Part shown: positions 51,849 to 61,871 of the stretch, in pieces
Layout: each line of letters opens with the position of its first letter
Position numbering within the stretch: position 1 is the stretch's first letter
Source: Fodinicurvata halophila
GTDB taxonomy: Bacteria; Pseudomonadota; Alphaproteobacteria; Kiloniellales; DSM-21159
Assembly (NCBI RefSeq): GCF_042651425.1
Contig: NZ_JBHSCW010000001.1
Location: 682,001 to 746,000 of the forward strand
DNA: 64,000 nucleotides
Direction of reading: 5' to 3'
Notes under the pieces: generated by a model
Told to the model about the DNA's origin: nothing
Database searches by the model: none
The model's input: the letters and a program-made list of their open reading frames with translations, nothing else
Made by a program: the position numbers and the translations under genes

Positions 51849-52505
51849 ATGATCATCGCCATCGACGGACCGGCCGGCGCCGGCAAGGGCACGCTGGCCC
51901 GCCGGCTGGCGGAGGCCATGGGCTACGCCTATCTGGACACCGGCTCGATCTACCGGGCCGTGGGGGCCCGCCTGCTCGACGCGGGCGCAGCCGCGAACGA
52001 CAGGCAGGCAGCACTGAACGCCGCGCGCAACCTGGATCCCGCTGACCTGGAACGCTCCGACCTGCGCCGGGAGGCCGTCTCGGAAGCTGCCTCCGAGGTT
52101 GCCGTCCAGCCCGATGTCAGGCAGGCTCTCCTGGAGTTCCAGCGTCGCTTCACCGCCTCTCCCCCCGGGGGCAAGACGGGCGCGGTGCTGGACGGGCGCG
52201 ACGTGGGAACGGTCGTCTGTCCCCATGCCGATGCCAAGCTTTTCCTGACCGCCACGCCCGAGGCCCGGGCCGAACGACGGCATAAGGAGTTGCAGGAAAG
52301 CGGCGTGGAGTCTATATACGCGCGCGTCTTGGAAGACATTAAGGCCCGCGATGAACGGGACAGCCGCCGGACGGCGGCCCCGCTCAGGCCGGCCGAGGAT
52401 GCCGTAACTCTGGATACGACGGCCCTGAACGCCGACGAGGTATTCGCGCAAGCGCTGCGGATCATCGCCGAGAAGACAGGAAGAACAGACATCCAGCAAC
52501 GATAA
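51849..52505 (+). CDS. cmk: Cytidylate kinase
   Basis: Phosphorylates CMP and dCMP with ATP. At 218 aa it has the P-loop GPAGAGKGT, the YLDTGSIYRAVG acceptor-site block and LDGRDVGTVVCPHADAKLFLTA, followed by the lid ARAERRHKEL. I start at the ATG at 51849, just after GAGGGAGGG; the frame also opens at a GTG at 51831 inside the aroA tail. It lies between aroA and rpsA, the standard order in proteobacteria. Confidence 0.95.
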   Translation: MIIAIDGPAGAGKGTLARRLAEAMGYAYLDTGSIYRAVGARLLDAGAAANDRQAALNAARNLDPADLERSDLRREAVSEAASEVAVQPDVRQALLEFQRRFTASPPGGKTGAVLDGRDVGTVVCPHADAKLFLTATPEARAERRHKELQESGVESIYARVLEDIKARDERDSRRTAAPLRPAEDAVTLDTTALNADEVFAQALRIIAEKTGRTDIQQR

Positions 52506-52576
52506 GCCCGAGAGGATTTCGGGAAGACCGCCGGAGCCAACCGGCTGGCCTGAACACTGAACCGAAAGGAACCACT

Positions 52577-54367
52577 ATGGCCACCAACACTGCGGCTCAG
52601 CCGCAAGAGAAAGAATCATTCGCCGCCCTGCTCGAGGAATCCCTCGGCGAGGTCGGCTCGCTGGAAGGCACGGTCCTGAAGGGGCGTGTCGTCAATATCG
52701 AAGGTGAAAGCGTCATCATCGATGTTGGCCTCAAGTCCGAAGGCCGCGTCGCGCTGCGCGAATTCGCCAAGGCCGGCGAAGACAGCGAACTCAAGATCGG
52801 CGACGACGTCGAGGTCTACCTGGAGCGCATGGAGGACAAGAACGGCGAGGCGATGCTGAGCCGCGACAAGGCCCGCCGCGAGGAGTCCTGGAACCACCTC
52901 GAGAAGGCCTTCGACGACAGCAAGCGCGTGACCGGCACGATCTTCGGCCGCGTCAAGGGCGGCTTCACCGTCGATCTCTCCGGCGCCGTGGCCTTCCTGC
53001 CCGGCAGCCAGGTCGACATTCGTCCGGTGCGCGACGTCACCCCACTGATGCACACCCCGCAGCCCTTCCAGATCCTCAAGATGGACCGCGCCCGCGGCAA
53101 CATCGTCGTCTCGCGCCGTGCAGTGCTCGAGGAGGATCGCGCCGAGCAGCGCAGCGAGCTGATCGCCAACCTGCAGGAAGGCCAGATTCTGACCGGTGTC
53201 GTGAAGAATATCACCGACTACGGCGCCTTCGTGGACCTGGGCGGCGTCGACGGCCTGCTGCACGTCACCGACATTTCCTGGAAGCGCATCAACCATCCCT
53301 CCGAAGCGCTCGCCATCGGCCAGCAGGTGCAGGTGCAGATCATCCGCTTCAACCCCGAGACCCAGCGCATCAGCCTGGGTATGAAGCAGCTGGAGGCCGA
53401 CCCTTGGGAAGGCGTGGCTGCCAAGTACCCGGTCGGCGCCAAGTTCGAGGGTCGCGTGACCAACATCACCGACTACGGCGCCTTCGTGGAGCTGGAAGCC
53501 GGCATCGAAGGCCTGGTGCACGTCTCCGAGATGAGCTGGACCAAGAAGAACGTCCATCCGGGCAAGATCGTCTCCACCTCCCAGCAGGTGGAAGTCGTCG
53601 TTCTCGACGTGGACGAGGAAAAGCGCCGCATCTCGCTGGGCCTCAAGCAGGTCCAGGCCAATCCCTGGGAAGAGCTTCTGGAGAACTATCCCGTCGGCTC
53701 CGAACTGGAAGGCGAGATCAAGAACATCACCGAATTCGGTCTGTTCGTTGGCCTGCCGGGCGAGATCGACGGCATGGTCCACCTCTCCGACCTGGACTGG
53801 AACCGTCCGGGCGAGGACGCCATCCAGGACTACGAGAAGGGCCAGGTCATCAAGGTCAAGCTGCTGGAAGTGGACGTCGAGAAGGAGCGTATCTCGCTGG
53901 GCGTCAAGCAGCTTGAATCCGACCCCTTCGAGAGCGCCAGCGAAGGCATCCGCAAGGGCAGCACGGTCACCGGCACGGTCACCGAGGTCAACGACAACGG
54001 CGTCGAGCTGGAGTTGGCCGATGGTGCCACCGGCTTCATCCGCAAGGCGGAACTCTCCCGCGATCGGGCCGAGCAGCGTCCGGACCGCTTCGCCGTGGGC
54101 GAGAAGGTCGACGCGAAGGTGACCACGGTCGACAAGAAGACCCGCCGCATCAACCTCTCGATCAAGCAGCTGCAGATCGCGGAGGAGAAACAGGCCATGG
54201 CCGAGTACGGCTCCACCGAATCCGGAGCCAGCCTCGGCGACATTCTCGGAGCCGCCCTGTCCCAGGCCAAGGCCGAAGCCGAGGACGGCGAGAAGAAGTC
54301 GACCAAGACGAAAAGCGCCGAGGACGACACGGAGGATACGGAGGACAAGGAAGACAAGGACAGCTGA
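52577..54367 (+). CDS. rpsA: 30S ribosomal protein S1
   Basis: The mRNA-binding protein of the small ribosomal subunit, 596 aa, made of six S1 (OB-fold) repeats. Repeats 3 to 5 are easy to see by the recurring ITDYGAFV or ITEFGLFV, then HVSEMSW-type, and RISLGLKQ/RISLGMKQ blocks. The C-terminal ~45 residues are a highly acidic and Lys-rich tail (EDGEKKSTKTKSAEDDTED). AAAGGA precedes the ATG. A strong hairpin terminator follows the stop. Confidence 0.97.
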   Translation: MATNTAAQPQEKESFAALLEESLGEVGSLEGTVLKGRVVNIEGESVIIDVGLKSEGRVALREFAKAGEDSELKIGDDVEVYLERMEDKNGEAMLSRDKARREESWNHLEKAFDDSKRVTGTIFGRVKGGFTVDLSGAVAFLPGSQVDIRPVRDVTPLMHTPQPFQILKMDRARGNIVVSRRAVLEEDRAEQRSELIANLQEGQILTGVVKNITDYGAFVDLGGVDGLLHVTDISWKRINHPSEALAIGQQVQVQIIRFNPETQRISLGMKQLEADPWEGVAAKYPVGAKFEGRVTNITDYGAFVELEAGIEGLVHVSEMSWTKKNVHPGKIVSTSQQVEVVVLDVDEEKRRISLGLKQVQANPWEELLENYPVGSELEGEIKNITEFGLFVGLPGEIDGMVHLSDLDWNRPGEDAIQDYEKGQVIKVKLLEVDVEKERISLGVKQLESDPFESASEGIRKGSTVTGTVTEVNDNGVELELADGATGFIRKAELSRDRAEQRPDRFAVGEKVDAKVTTVDKKTRRINLSIKQLQIAEEKQAMAEYGSTESGASLGDILGAALSQAKAEAEDGEKKSTKTKSAEDDTEDTEDKEDKDS

Positions 54368-54395
54368 AGCTGGACTGTCCCTTGTTGCCGAACAG

Positions 54396-54436
54396 AGCGG
54401 GGCGTGGAGTTTTCTCCACGCCCCGCTATTCTTGTC
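54396..54436 (+). terminator. Rho-independent terminator of rpsA
   Basis: A 14-bp perfect stem, AGCGGGGCGTGGAG (54396-54409) with CTCCACGCCCCGCT (54414-54427), around a TTTT loop, is followed by ATTCTTGTC. The T-run is weak but the stem is very stable and sits 29 nt after the rpsA stop. Confidence 0.85.
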
Positions 54437-54667
54437 AGGGACGACCCGCCCGCCGCTTCAGGCCTGGATGGCAGCTGAAAACCATGGCTTGCCGAAAGCC
54501 GGCGCGAATTGGAACCGCTCCACGGAAGCCATAAACTATCTACTTGTTATGCAAGGATATTCCTTGACCTTCCGAGCGCAGTCTGGCAGATTTTCAAGGC
54601 AACCCTGCATGGGTTCTCTTTTTACGGGAATGCGGCACTCAGGCATCTCTGGGGGGCGGAAAGAAGC

Positions 54668-54946
54668 ATGACAAAATCCGAGCTGATTCAACGCATAGCG
54701 GAGATGAATCCGCACCTCTACCACCGCGATGTAGAGCGCATCGTCAGCACGATCTTCGAGGAAATCGCCGACGCCCTTAGCCGGGGAGACCGGGTCGAAC
54801 TGCGCGGATTCGGCGCCTTCTCCACCAAGCAGCGGGATGCCCGTGTCGGCCGCAACCCGCGGACCGGCGAGGCCGTGCAGGTCGAGGCGAAGTCCGTACC
54901 CTATTTCAAGACCGGAAAGCAGCTGCGCGAGCGGCTGAACGAATGA
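54668..54946 (+). CDS. ihfB: Integration host factor subunit beta
   Basis: A DNA-bending protein of the HU/IHF family, 92 aa. It starts MTKSELIQRIAEMNPHLYHRDVERIV, the IHF-beta form, and carries the DNA-arm block GRNPRTGEAVQVEAKSVPYFKTGK. I chose the ATG at 54668; the frame from 54509 reads into the leader. It lies downstream of rpsA as in most proteobacteria but is separated here by a terminator and ~230 nt, so it probably has its own promoter in that AT-richer gap. Confidence 0.95.
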   Translation: MTKSELIQRIAEMNPHLYHRDVERIVSTIFEEIADALSRGDRVELRGFGAFSTKQRDARVGRNPRTGEAVQVEAKSVPYFKTGKQLRERLNE

Positions 54947-55001
54947 TCGTCCGCCGGCCGCCACCGGCCCGGCGCACATCCGAGAACAAGGCGGATTTGC
55001 T

Positions 55002-55340
55002 GTGAAGCGTTTGAGCTGGATCATTTCCATTCCCCTGCTCATCATCGGCGTGGTCTTTGCCGTGGTGAACAGGCAGGACGTCGACGTGCTGATCTGGCCC
55101 TTCGGGATCCAGCTCCAGGCACCGCTTTTTCTGGTCATCCTGCTGGCCCTCTTTCTGGGCTTCCTGATCGGCGGCCTCTTGGCCTGGTTCTCCGCCCACG
55201 CCGCCCGGCGGCGCGAGAAGCGCCAGCAGAACGAGAAGCTGCGGGCGCTCGAGCGCCAGATTGAGGACCTGCGCCGGGGTCGCGAAAGCCCGTCCCCGAC
55301 CTCATCGCGCCTGCCGGGTTCGGACGCCGGCGGCCGCTAG
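55002..55340 (+). CDS. lapA: LapA domain-containing membrane protein (DUF1049)
   Basis: A 112-aa inner-membrane protein with two helices (WIISIPLLIIGVVFAVVN and LFLVILLALFLGFLIGGLLAWF) and a basic cytosolic coiled tail (RRREKRQQNEKLRALERQIEDLRRG). LapA (YciS) works with LapB in LPS assembly control in E. coli; here the role is inferred. It starts with GTG at 55002. It follows ihfB by 55 nt, a common pairing. Confidence 0.85.
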   Translation: MKRLSWIISIPLLIIGVVFAVVNRQDVDVLIWPFGIQLQAPLFLVILLALFLGFLIGGLLAWFSAHAARRREKRQQNEKLRALERQIEDLRRGRESPSPTSSRLPGSDAGGR

Positions 55341-55367
55341 ACCGGACAGGAAGGAGAGACCCGCCTG

Positions 55368-56306
55368 ATGCGCATGGTATCTGCGGACGACACCCGCAAC
55401 AGCCTCGATTTCCCCTCGCTGGTGCGAAGCCTCGAAACCGCCTTCGCCGGCGATGCCGAAGTTCCGGTCCGCCACCATCACTCCATCCCCCGCCCCGGCG
55501 AACAGGATGCCACCCTGCTGCTGATGCCGGCCTGGGACACCCATGGCCCCACAGGGGTCAAGATTGTGCGCGTCACGCCGGGCAATGCCGATCGCGGCCT
55601 GCCGGCGATCATGGGCGTCTACCTGCTGATGAACGAGGTGACGGGCGAACCGGAGGCTTTGATCGACGGGCAGATGCTGACCGTCCGGCGCACTGCTGCC
55701 GCCTCGGCCCTGGGCGCGCACTTCCTGGCCCGCGCGGACAGCCACCGCCTGCTGATGGTCGGCACCGGCGCGCTGGCGCCGCACCTGATCGAGGCCCACG
55801 CCAGCGTGCGCCCCATCCGCGAAGTGAAGATCTGGGGCCGCAATCCCGAGAAGGCCGACAAGCTGGCCAGCTCCCTGGACAGCAACACGCTCAAGGTCGA
55901 GGCCGTCGAGGAGCTGCAGGCCGGTGTCCAGTGGGCCGACGTGATCTCCTGCGCCACCCTCAGCCGCGAGCCCCTGGTCCGCGGCGCCTGGATGCAGGAG
56001 GGCCAGCACCTGGATCTGGTGGGGGCCTTCAAGCCGGACATGCGCGAGAGCGATGACGAGGCCGTCCAGCGCTGCCGCATCTTCGTCGACACCCATGCCG
56101 GCGCACTGAAGGAAGGCGGGGACATCGTCCAGCCGATGGAAGCCGGAGCGATCACCAAGTCCGACGTGGTGGCCGACCTCTTCGAGCTGTCCCGCGGCAA
56201 AGTCCAGGGGCGGCGGGACGACAGCGAACTGACGCTCTTCAAGTCCGTGGGCACGGCGCTCGAGGACTACGCCGCCGCGCAACAGGTGCTGCAGCGCCTG
56301 TCCTGA
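55368..56306 (+). CDS. Ornithine cyclodeaminase / mu-crystallin family protein
   Basis: A 312-aa NAD(P)-dependent enzyme of the OCD/mu-crystallin family. Visible are the Rossmann loop LMVGTGALAPHLIEAH, the substrate-side GVKIVRVTPGN and EALIDGQMLTVRRTAAASALGA, and LDLVGAFKPDMRESD. Members convert ornithine to proline, or act as alanine dehydrogenase or ketimine reductase, so the substrate is open. The gene is inserted between lapA and pyrF, 27 nt after lapA. Confidence 0.88.
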   Translation: MRMVSADDTRNSLDFPSLVRSLETAFAGDAEVPVRHHHSIPRPGEQDATLLLMPAWDTHGPTGVKIVRVTPGNADRGLPAIMGVYLLMNEVTGEPEALIDGQMLTVRRTAAASALGAHFLARADSHRLLMVGTGALAPHLIEAHASVRPIREVKIWGRNPEKADKLASSLDSNTLKVEAVEELQAGVQWADVISCATLSREPLVRGAWMQEGQHLDLVGAFKPDMRESDDEAVQRCRIFVDTHAGALKEGGDIVQPMEAGAITKSDVVADLFELSRGKVQGRRDDSELTLFKSVGTALEDYAAAQQVLQRLS

Positions 56307-56360
56307 CCCCGGATTCATGGTCGCCTGCACCACTGCAGGCCCTGGCAGCGAGACAATGTC

Positions 56361-57077
56361 ATGACAGACGGACTGGAGTCCGTATTCATCGCCCTCGACA
56401 CCTCCGATCCCCTCGGCGCGCGACACCTGGTGCGCACGCTGGGCAAGGGGCCGCGCACCGCCGGCTTCAAGATCGGCAAGGAGTTCTTCACCGCCCATGG
56501 CCCTGTCGGCACGCGCGAGGTAACCGACGGCTACCCGCTGTTTCTCGATCTCAAGTTTCACGACATTCCCAACACCGTGGCCGGCGCCATCCGCAGTTCG
56601 CTGCAGCTGCGTCCCGCCATCGTGAACGTCCATGCCTCCGGCGGCGCGGCCATGATGCGGGCGGCCGCCCAGGCCGCCGACGAAGCGGCAACCGCCTTCG
56701 ATGCACCGCGGCCCTGGGTGATCGCGGTCACCGTCCTGACCAGCCTGGACGACAGCGACCTGGACCAGGTCGGCCAGGCCGGTCCGGCACGCGAACAGGT
56801 ACTGCGCCTCGCCCGCCTGGCCCAGGACTGCGGCCTCGACGGCGTCGTCTGCAGTCCGCGTGAACTCGCGGACCTGCGCCGGCACTGCGGGCCGGACTTC
56901 CGCCTGGTGGTGCCCGGCATCCGACCCGACTGGGCCGACAGCGGCGACCAGAAACGCACCATGACGCCGGGCGAGGCGATCTCCGCCGGTGCCGACCGCC
57001 TGGTCATCGGCCGGCCGGTGACCGCCGCGAAGGATCCCCTGGCTGCCCTGCAACGGCTGGCCAGCGACCTGGCATGA
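56361..57077 (+). CDS. pyrF: Orotidine 5'-phosphate decarboxylase
   Basis: Last step of de novo UMP synthesis, 238 aa. The catalytic block is FLDLKFHDIPNTVAGA with the Asp-x-Lys-x-x-Asp array; later the phosphate-binding VVPGIRPDWADSGDQKR and GADRLVIGRPVTAAKDP. The ATG at 56361 follows a short gap after the cyclodeaminase-family gene. The length and motifs are typical of proteobacterial type I enzymes. Confidence 0.95.
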   Translation: MTDGLESVFIALDTSDPLGARHLVRTLGKGPRTAGFKIGKEFFTAHGPVGTREVTDGYPLFLDLKFHDIPNTVAGAIRSSLQLRPAIVNVHASGGAAMMRAAAQAADEAATAFDAPRPWVIAVTVLTSLDDSDLDQVGQAGPAREQVLRLARLAQDCGLDGVVCSPRELADLRRHCGPDFRLVVPGIRPDWADSGDQKRTMTPGEAISAGADRLVIGRPVTAAKDPLAALQRLASDLA

Positions 57078-57193
57078 CTCGCGGCGGCCTGGAAATGGCC
57101 GGAACCGCTGGACAGCGGCGCCCTGCAAGGAAATGATGCCGGCCGCGAAGTTTTCCCGTGACGCTGGCGCCGCCCGAAGAAATAGTTGACCCC

Positions 57194-57991
57194 ATGGACG
57201 AATTCGATTTCACGACCCTGCCGGACCAGCGGCAGCTGCACCCCCTCTCCCTGGGGCACACCCTGCCGCATGTCGTCGCGCTGCTGAAGGCACACTGGCG
57301 CAAGCTCGCCGGGCTCGCCCTGATACCGATCCTGATCAGCTTCGGGCTGGCGAGCGCCTTCACCCTGATCGGCCTGGGCACCCAAGCCAGCTTCTTCCTG
57401 CTGGGTGTGGACCTCTTCCTCTCCGTCTGGTTCTCGGTGGCCGTCTATCGCTACTGGTTCGTGGCCGAGCCCGGCGCGCGGCGTGACTACATCCCGGCCT
57501 GGCGCGGTCGCGAACTGCGCTTCTTCTTCCGCGCGCTTGGACTCTTCTTCATGATCTCCGGCGTGGTCGTGCTCTGCCTCATGGCCTTCGGCGGCCTGAC
57601 CGGCGCGGCCGGCGGACTGCCGGCCATGGGACCGGGGCTGGTGGTCGGCATCCTGGCCGGACTCGTGGTGGCGGTCTCCTTCTCCTTCGTCCTGCCCGCC
57701 GCCGCCCTGGGACCGGGCTACAGCTACCTGCGCGCGCTGCAGGAAGCGAAGGGTATCCTGCTGCCTTTCTGCGGCCTGCTGCTGGTCACCATCCTGCCCG
57801 TGGACCTGGCGCTCAGCCTGGTCAATTTCCTGCTGCTCTCGCTCGAGCGCACCCTGGGACTGTCGGTGCCCGGCCTTGCCTTTGCCGCGGTCGCCAACTA
57901 TGTCTCGCTGACCGTGGCCGCCACGGTGCTGTCCGTGGTCTTTGCCCGGCGCACGGGCTGGCCCTTGCGTGTGGAGGGAACCGCGACATGA
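57194..57991 (+). CDS. Six-helix membrane protein of unknown function
   Basis: A protein of about 265 aa with six predicted helices, beginning LAGLALIPILISFGLASAFTLIG and ending LAFAAVANYVSLTVAATVLSVVFA. A short basic loop YRYWFVAEPGARRDYIPAW follows the second helix. I do not recognise a named family. I start at the ATG at 57194; the frame also opens at a GTG at 57158. Its stop overlaps the trpF start (ATGA), so it is translated with the tryptophan genes, but nothing in it suggests a role in tryptophan synthesis. Confidence 0.7.
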   Translation: MDEFDFTTLPDQRQLHPLSLGHTLPHVVALLKAHWRKLAGLALIPILISFGLASAFTLIGLGTQASFFLLGVDLFLSVWFSVAVYRYWFVAEPGARRDYIPAWRGRELRFFFRALGLFFMISGVVVLCLMAFGGLTGAAGGLPAMGPGLVVGILAGLVVAVSFSFVLPAAALGPGYSYLRALQEAKGILLPFCGLLLVTILPVDLALSLVNFLLLSLERTLGLSVPGLAFAAVANYVSLTVAATVLSVVFARRTGWPLRVEGTAT

Positions 57992-58638
57992 GCCGTCCCG
58001 ACGTGAAGATCTGCGGCATCAATTCCGCCGAGGCCGCCGAGGCCGCGGCGCGCCACGGCGCGCGCTATGCCGGGTTGGTATTCTATCCTCCCAGCCCCCG
58101 TTCGGTGGACGCCGCCCAGGCGGCCGCACTCGCCGCCCGTATGCCGGACTCAGTACTGAAGGTCGGCCTGTTCGTCGACCCGGACGACGACCTGCTGGGC
58201 GAGGTCCTGGCGCAGGTCCCGCTCGACATGCTCCAGCTGCACGGATCCGAAACGCCTCAACGCACGGCCGAGATCCGTAGCCGTCACGGACGCGCCGTCC
58301 TCAAGGCCGTCAAGGTGGCGCAGCCCGAGGACCTGGACCAGGTTGCCGACTACGAGGCGGCCGCCGACATGCTCCTGTTCGACGCCAAGGCTCCAAAGAC
58401 CATGGCCAACGCCCTGCCGGGCGGCAATGCGCTCGCCTTCGACTGGCGCCTGCTCGGAAATCGCACCGGAAAGCTGCCGTGGATGCTTTCGGGTGGGTTG
58501 AAACGCGAGAACCTGGCCGAAGCCGTCACCATCAGCCGGGCCCGGGCCGTGGACGTCTCCTCGGGCGTCGAGGACAGCCCCGGACGGAAGAACCCCGAGC
58601 TGATCCGGGCCTTCCTGGAACAGGCCCGCACCCTCTAG
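57988..58638 (+). CDS. trpF: Phosphoribosylanthranilate isomerase
   Basis: A TIM-barrel enzyme of the tryptophan pathway, 216 aa. It opens with VKICGINSAEAAEAAARHGARYAGLVFYPPSPRSV, with the catalytic Cys in KICG, then VGLFVD, LDMLQLHGSE, LLFDAKAP with the catalytic Asp, and LSGGLKRENLAEA for phosphate binding. The ATG overlaps the previous stop. A 154-nt gap separates it from trpB. Confidence 0.95.
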   Translation: MSRPDVKICGINSAEAAEAAARHGARYAGLVFYPPSPRSVDAAQAAALAARMPDSVLKVGLFVDPDDDLLGEVLAQVPLDMLQLHGSETPQRTAEIRSRHGRAVLKAVKVAQPEDLDQVADYEAAADMLLFDAKAPKTMANALPGGNALAFDWRLLGNRTGKLPWMLSGGLKRENLAEAVTISRARAVDVSSGVEDSPGRKNPELIRAFLEQARTL

Positions 58639-58792
58639 CTTACCAGCGCATGAAAAGCCCGCCGTAACAGGCTTCTGGCGTTGCGGCAGGCGGCGTAATG
58701 GGGCAGAGTGCGCCGACATCGCCTGCCCTTGGGGTGCTGGCGGCGGGACAAGCTCCCGGATCATTATTGGACTTGCTTCAACAGACATCAGA

Positions 58793-60003
<1,211 letters not shown>

Positions 60004-60007
<4 letters not shown>

Positions 60008-60849
60008 GCACCGCAACCTCCGTCCAAATTGCCGAAAGCCGCGTCGACGCCCGCTTTGCCGAACTGAAGGCCCAAGGCCGTGCCGGCCTCGTCACCTTCA
60101 TCACCGCCGGCGATCCGGACGCCGAGACCACCTATCAGATCCTGCGCGCCCTGCCCGAAGCCGGCGCCGACCTGATCGAGATCGGCATGCCCTTCTCCGA
60201 CCCCATGGCCGACGGCCCGGCCATCCAGGCGAGCTCGCAGCGCGCGCTGAAGAACGGCATCTCCCTGGCCAAGACGCTCGAGATCGTGCACCGGTTCCGG
60301 GCCGAGGACAGCACGACGCCGGTCATCCTGATGGGCTACTACAACCCCATCTATCACATGGGCGTCGAGAAATTCCTCAGGCTGGCCCGGGATGCGGGTG
60401 TGGACGGCCTGATCATCGTGGACCTGCCGCCGGAGGAGGATCGCGAGCTCTGCCTGCCGGCCATCGACGCCGGATTGCACTGGATCCGCCTGGCCACGCC
60501 GACCACCGATGACAAGCGTCTGCCCAAGGTTCTGGAGAACACCAGCGGCTTTCTCTACTACGTGTCCATTCTGGGCATCACCGGAACTCGCGCTGCAGCG
60601 GCCGAAGAGGTCGGCGCAGCCATCGAGCGCATCAAGCGCCACTCTGACCTGCCGGTCGCCGTCGGCTTTGGTATCCGCACGCCGGAGCATGCCGCCGCCA
60701 TCGGCAAGGTGGCCGATGCGGCTGTCGTGGGCTCGGCCATCGTCGAACGCATTGCCGAAGCTCTGGACGAGAACGGCAAGGCCGGTACGGGCCTCGTCGA
60801 CTCCGTCACGGAGCTCATCCGCGATCTGCGAACGGGACTGGATCGATGA
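60004..60849 (+). CDS. trpA: Tryptophan synthase alpha chain
   Basis: Cleaves indole-3-glycerol phosphate, 281 aa. The catalytic Glu is in DLIEIGMPFSDPMADGPAIQ and the catalytic Asp in DPMADG; the phosphate site includes FLYYVSILGITGTR and VGFGIRTPEH. It starts with GTG at 60004 overlapping trpB and ends overlapping the accD start (ATGA), so trpB-trpA-accD are one translational unit. Confidence 0.97.
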
Positions 60850-61871
60850 ACTGGATCACCAACTATGTGCGCCCCAAGCTTCAGGCGCTGGTTTCTTCCA
60901 AGAACGAGGTTCCGGACAATCTCTGGGAAAAGTGTCCCGCCTGCGAGCACATGATCTTTCACCGCGAGCTGGAGGAACAGCTGCGGGTCTGCCCGAACTG
61001 CAGCCATCACATGCGCATCGGCCCGGCCACGCGCATGCAGCTGCTGTTCGACGAGGGCAAGTACACCCGCGCGGAGCTGCCGGAAACCATCCAGGATCCG
61101 CTGAAATTCCGCGACCGTGAACGCTATTCGGAGCGGCTCAAGAAGGCACGCTCCAAGACCGGCGAGCAGGATGCCATCCAGGTGGCCCACGGAACCATCG
61201 GCGGTCAGAAGGCCGTGGCCGCCGTGTTCGACTTCTCCTTCATGGGCGGCTCAATGGGCGTCGCCGTTGGCGAAGGCCTGCTGACCGCCGCGAAACTGGC
61301 GGTGGAAAAGGACGCGGCGCTCATCACGATTCCCTCCTCAGGTGGCGCACGCATGCAGGAGGGCATCCTTTCGCTGATGCAGCTGCCGCGCAGCGTCATT
61401 GCCGTGGAGATGGTGAAGGAAAAGAACCTTCCCTATATCGTACTGCTGACCGACCCCACCACCGGCGGTGTCTCGGCGTCCTTCGCCATGCTGGGCGATG
61501 TCCAGATCGCCGAGCCTGGTGCGGTCATCGGCTTTGCCGGCGCGCGCGTCATCGAGGAGACGATCCGCGAAACCCTGCCGCCCGGCTTCCAGCGCGCCGA
61601 ATACCTGCTGGAGCACGGCATGCTGGACATGGTGGTCCCGCGCGCCGAGCTGCAGGAAACCCTGGGACGCGTCCTGCATCTGCTGCGCGAACCGCTGACC
61701 GGCGAAGCCCTGAGCACCAGCGGCAAGGGCAAGAAGGCCGCGTCCAAGGCCGCCGCCTCCGAAGAGGCCAAGAGCGGCACCGGTGCGCAAAAGGAAAAGG
61801 CCGCCGCACAGGACGAGAAATCCGGCACGAAGACGTCCAAGTCCGAGGCGGAGCGTGTCACACAACAGTGA
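60846..61871 (+). CDS. accD: Acetyl-CoA carboxylase carboxyltransferase subunit beta
   Basis: Beta subunit of the carboxyltransferase that makes malonyl-CoA, 341 aa. The N-terminal zinc ribbon has C-x2-C in CPACEHMIF and C-x2-C in CPNCSHHM. The crotonase-like core includes FSFMGGSMGVAVGEG and SSGGARMQEG. A Lys/Ala/Glu-rich tail of about 50 residues (from GKGKKAASKAAASEEAK) follows the domain and is longer than in E. coli. The end overlaps the folC start by 17 nt. Confidence 0.95.
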   Translation: MNWITNYVRPKLQALVSSKNEVPDNLWEKCPACEHMIFHRELEEQLRVCPNCSHHMRIGPATRMQLLFDEGKYTRAELPETIQDPLKFRDRERYSERLKKARSKTGEQDAIQVAHGTIGGQKAVAAVFDFSFMGGSMGVAVGEGLLTAAKLAVEKDAALITIPSSGGARMQEGILSLMQLPRSVIAVEMVKEKNLPYIVLLTDPTTGGVSASFAMLGDVQIAEPGAVIGFAGARVIEETIRETLPPGFQRAEYLLEHGMLDMVVPRAELQETLGRVLHLLREPLTGEALSTSGKGKKAASKAAASEEAKSGTGAQKEKAAAQDEKSGTKTSKSEAERVTQQ

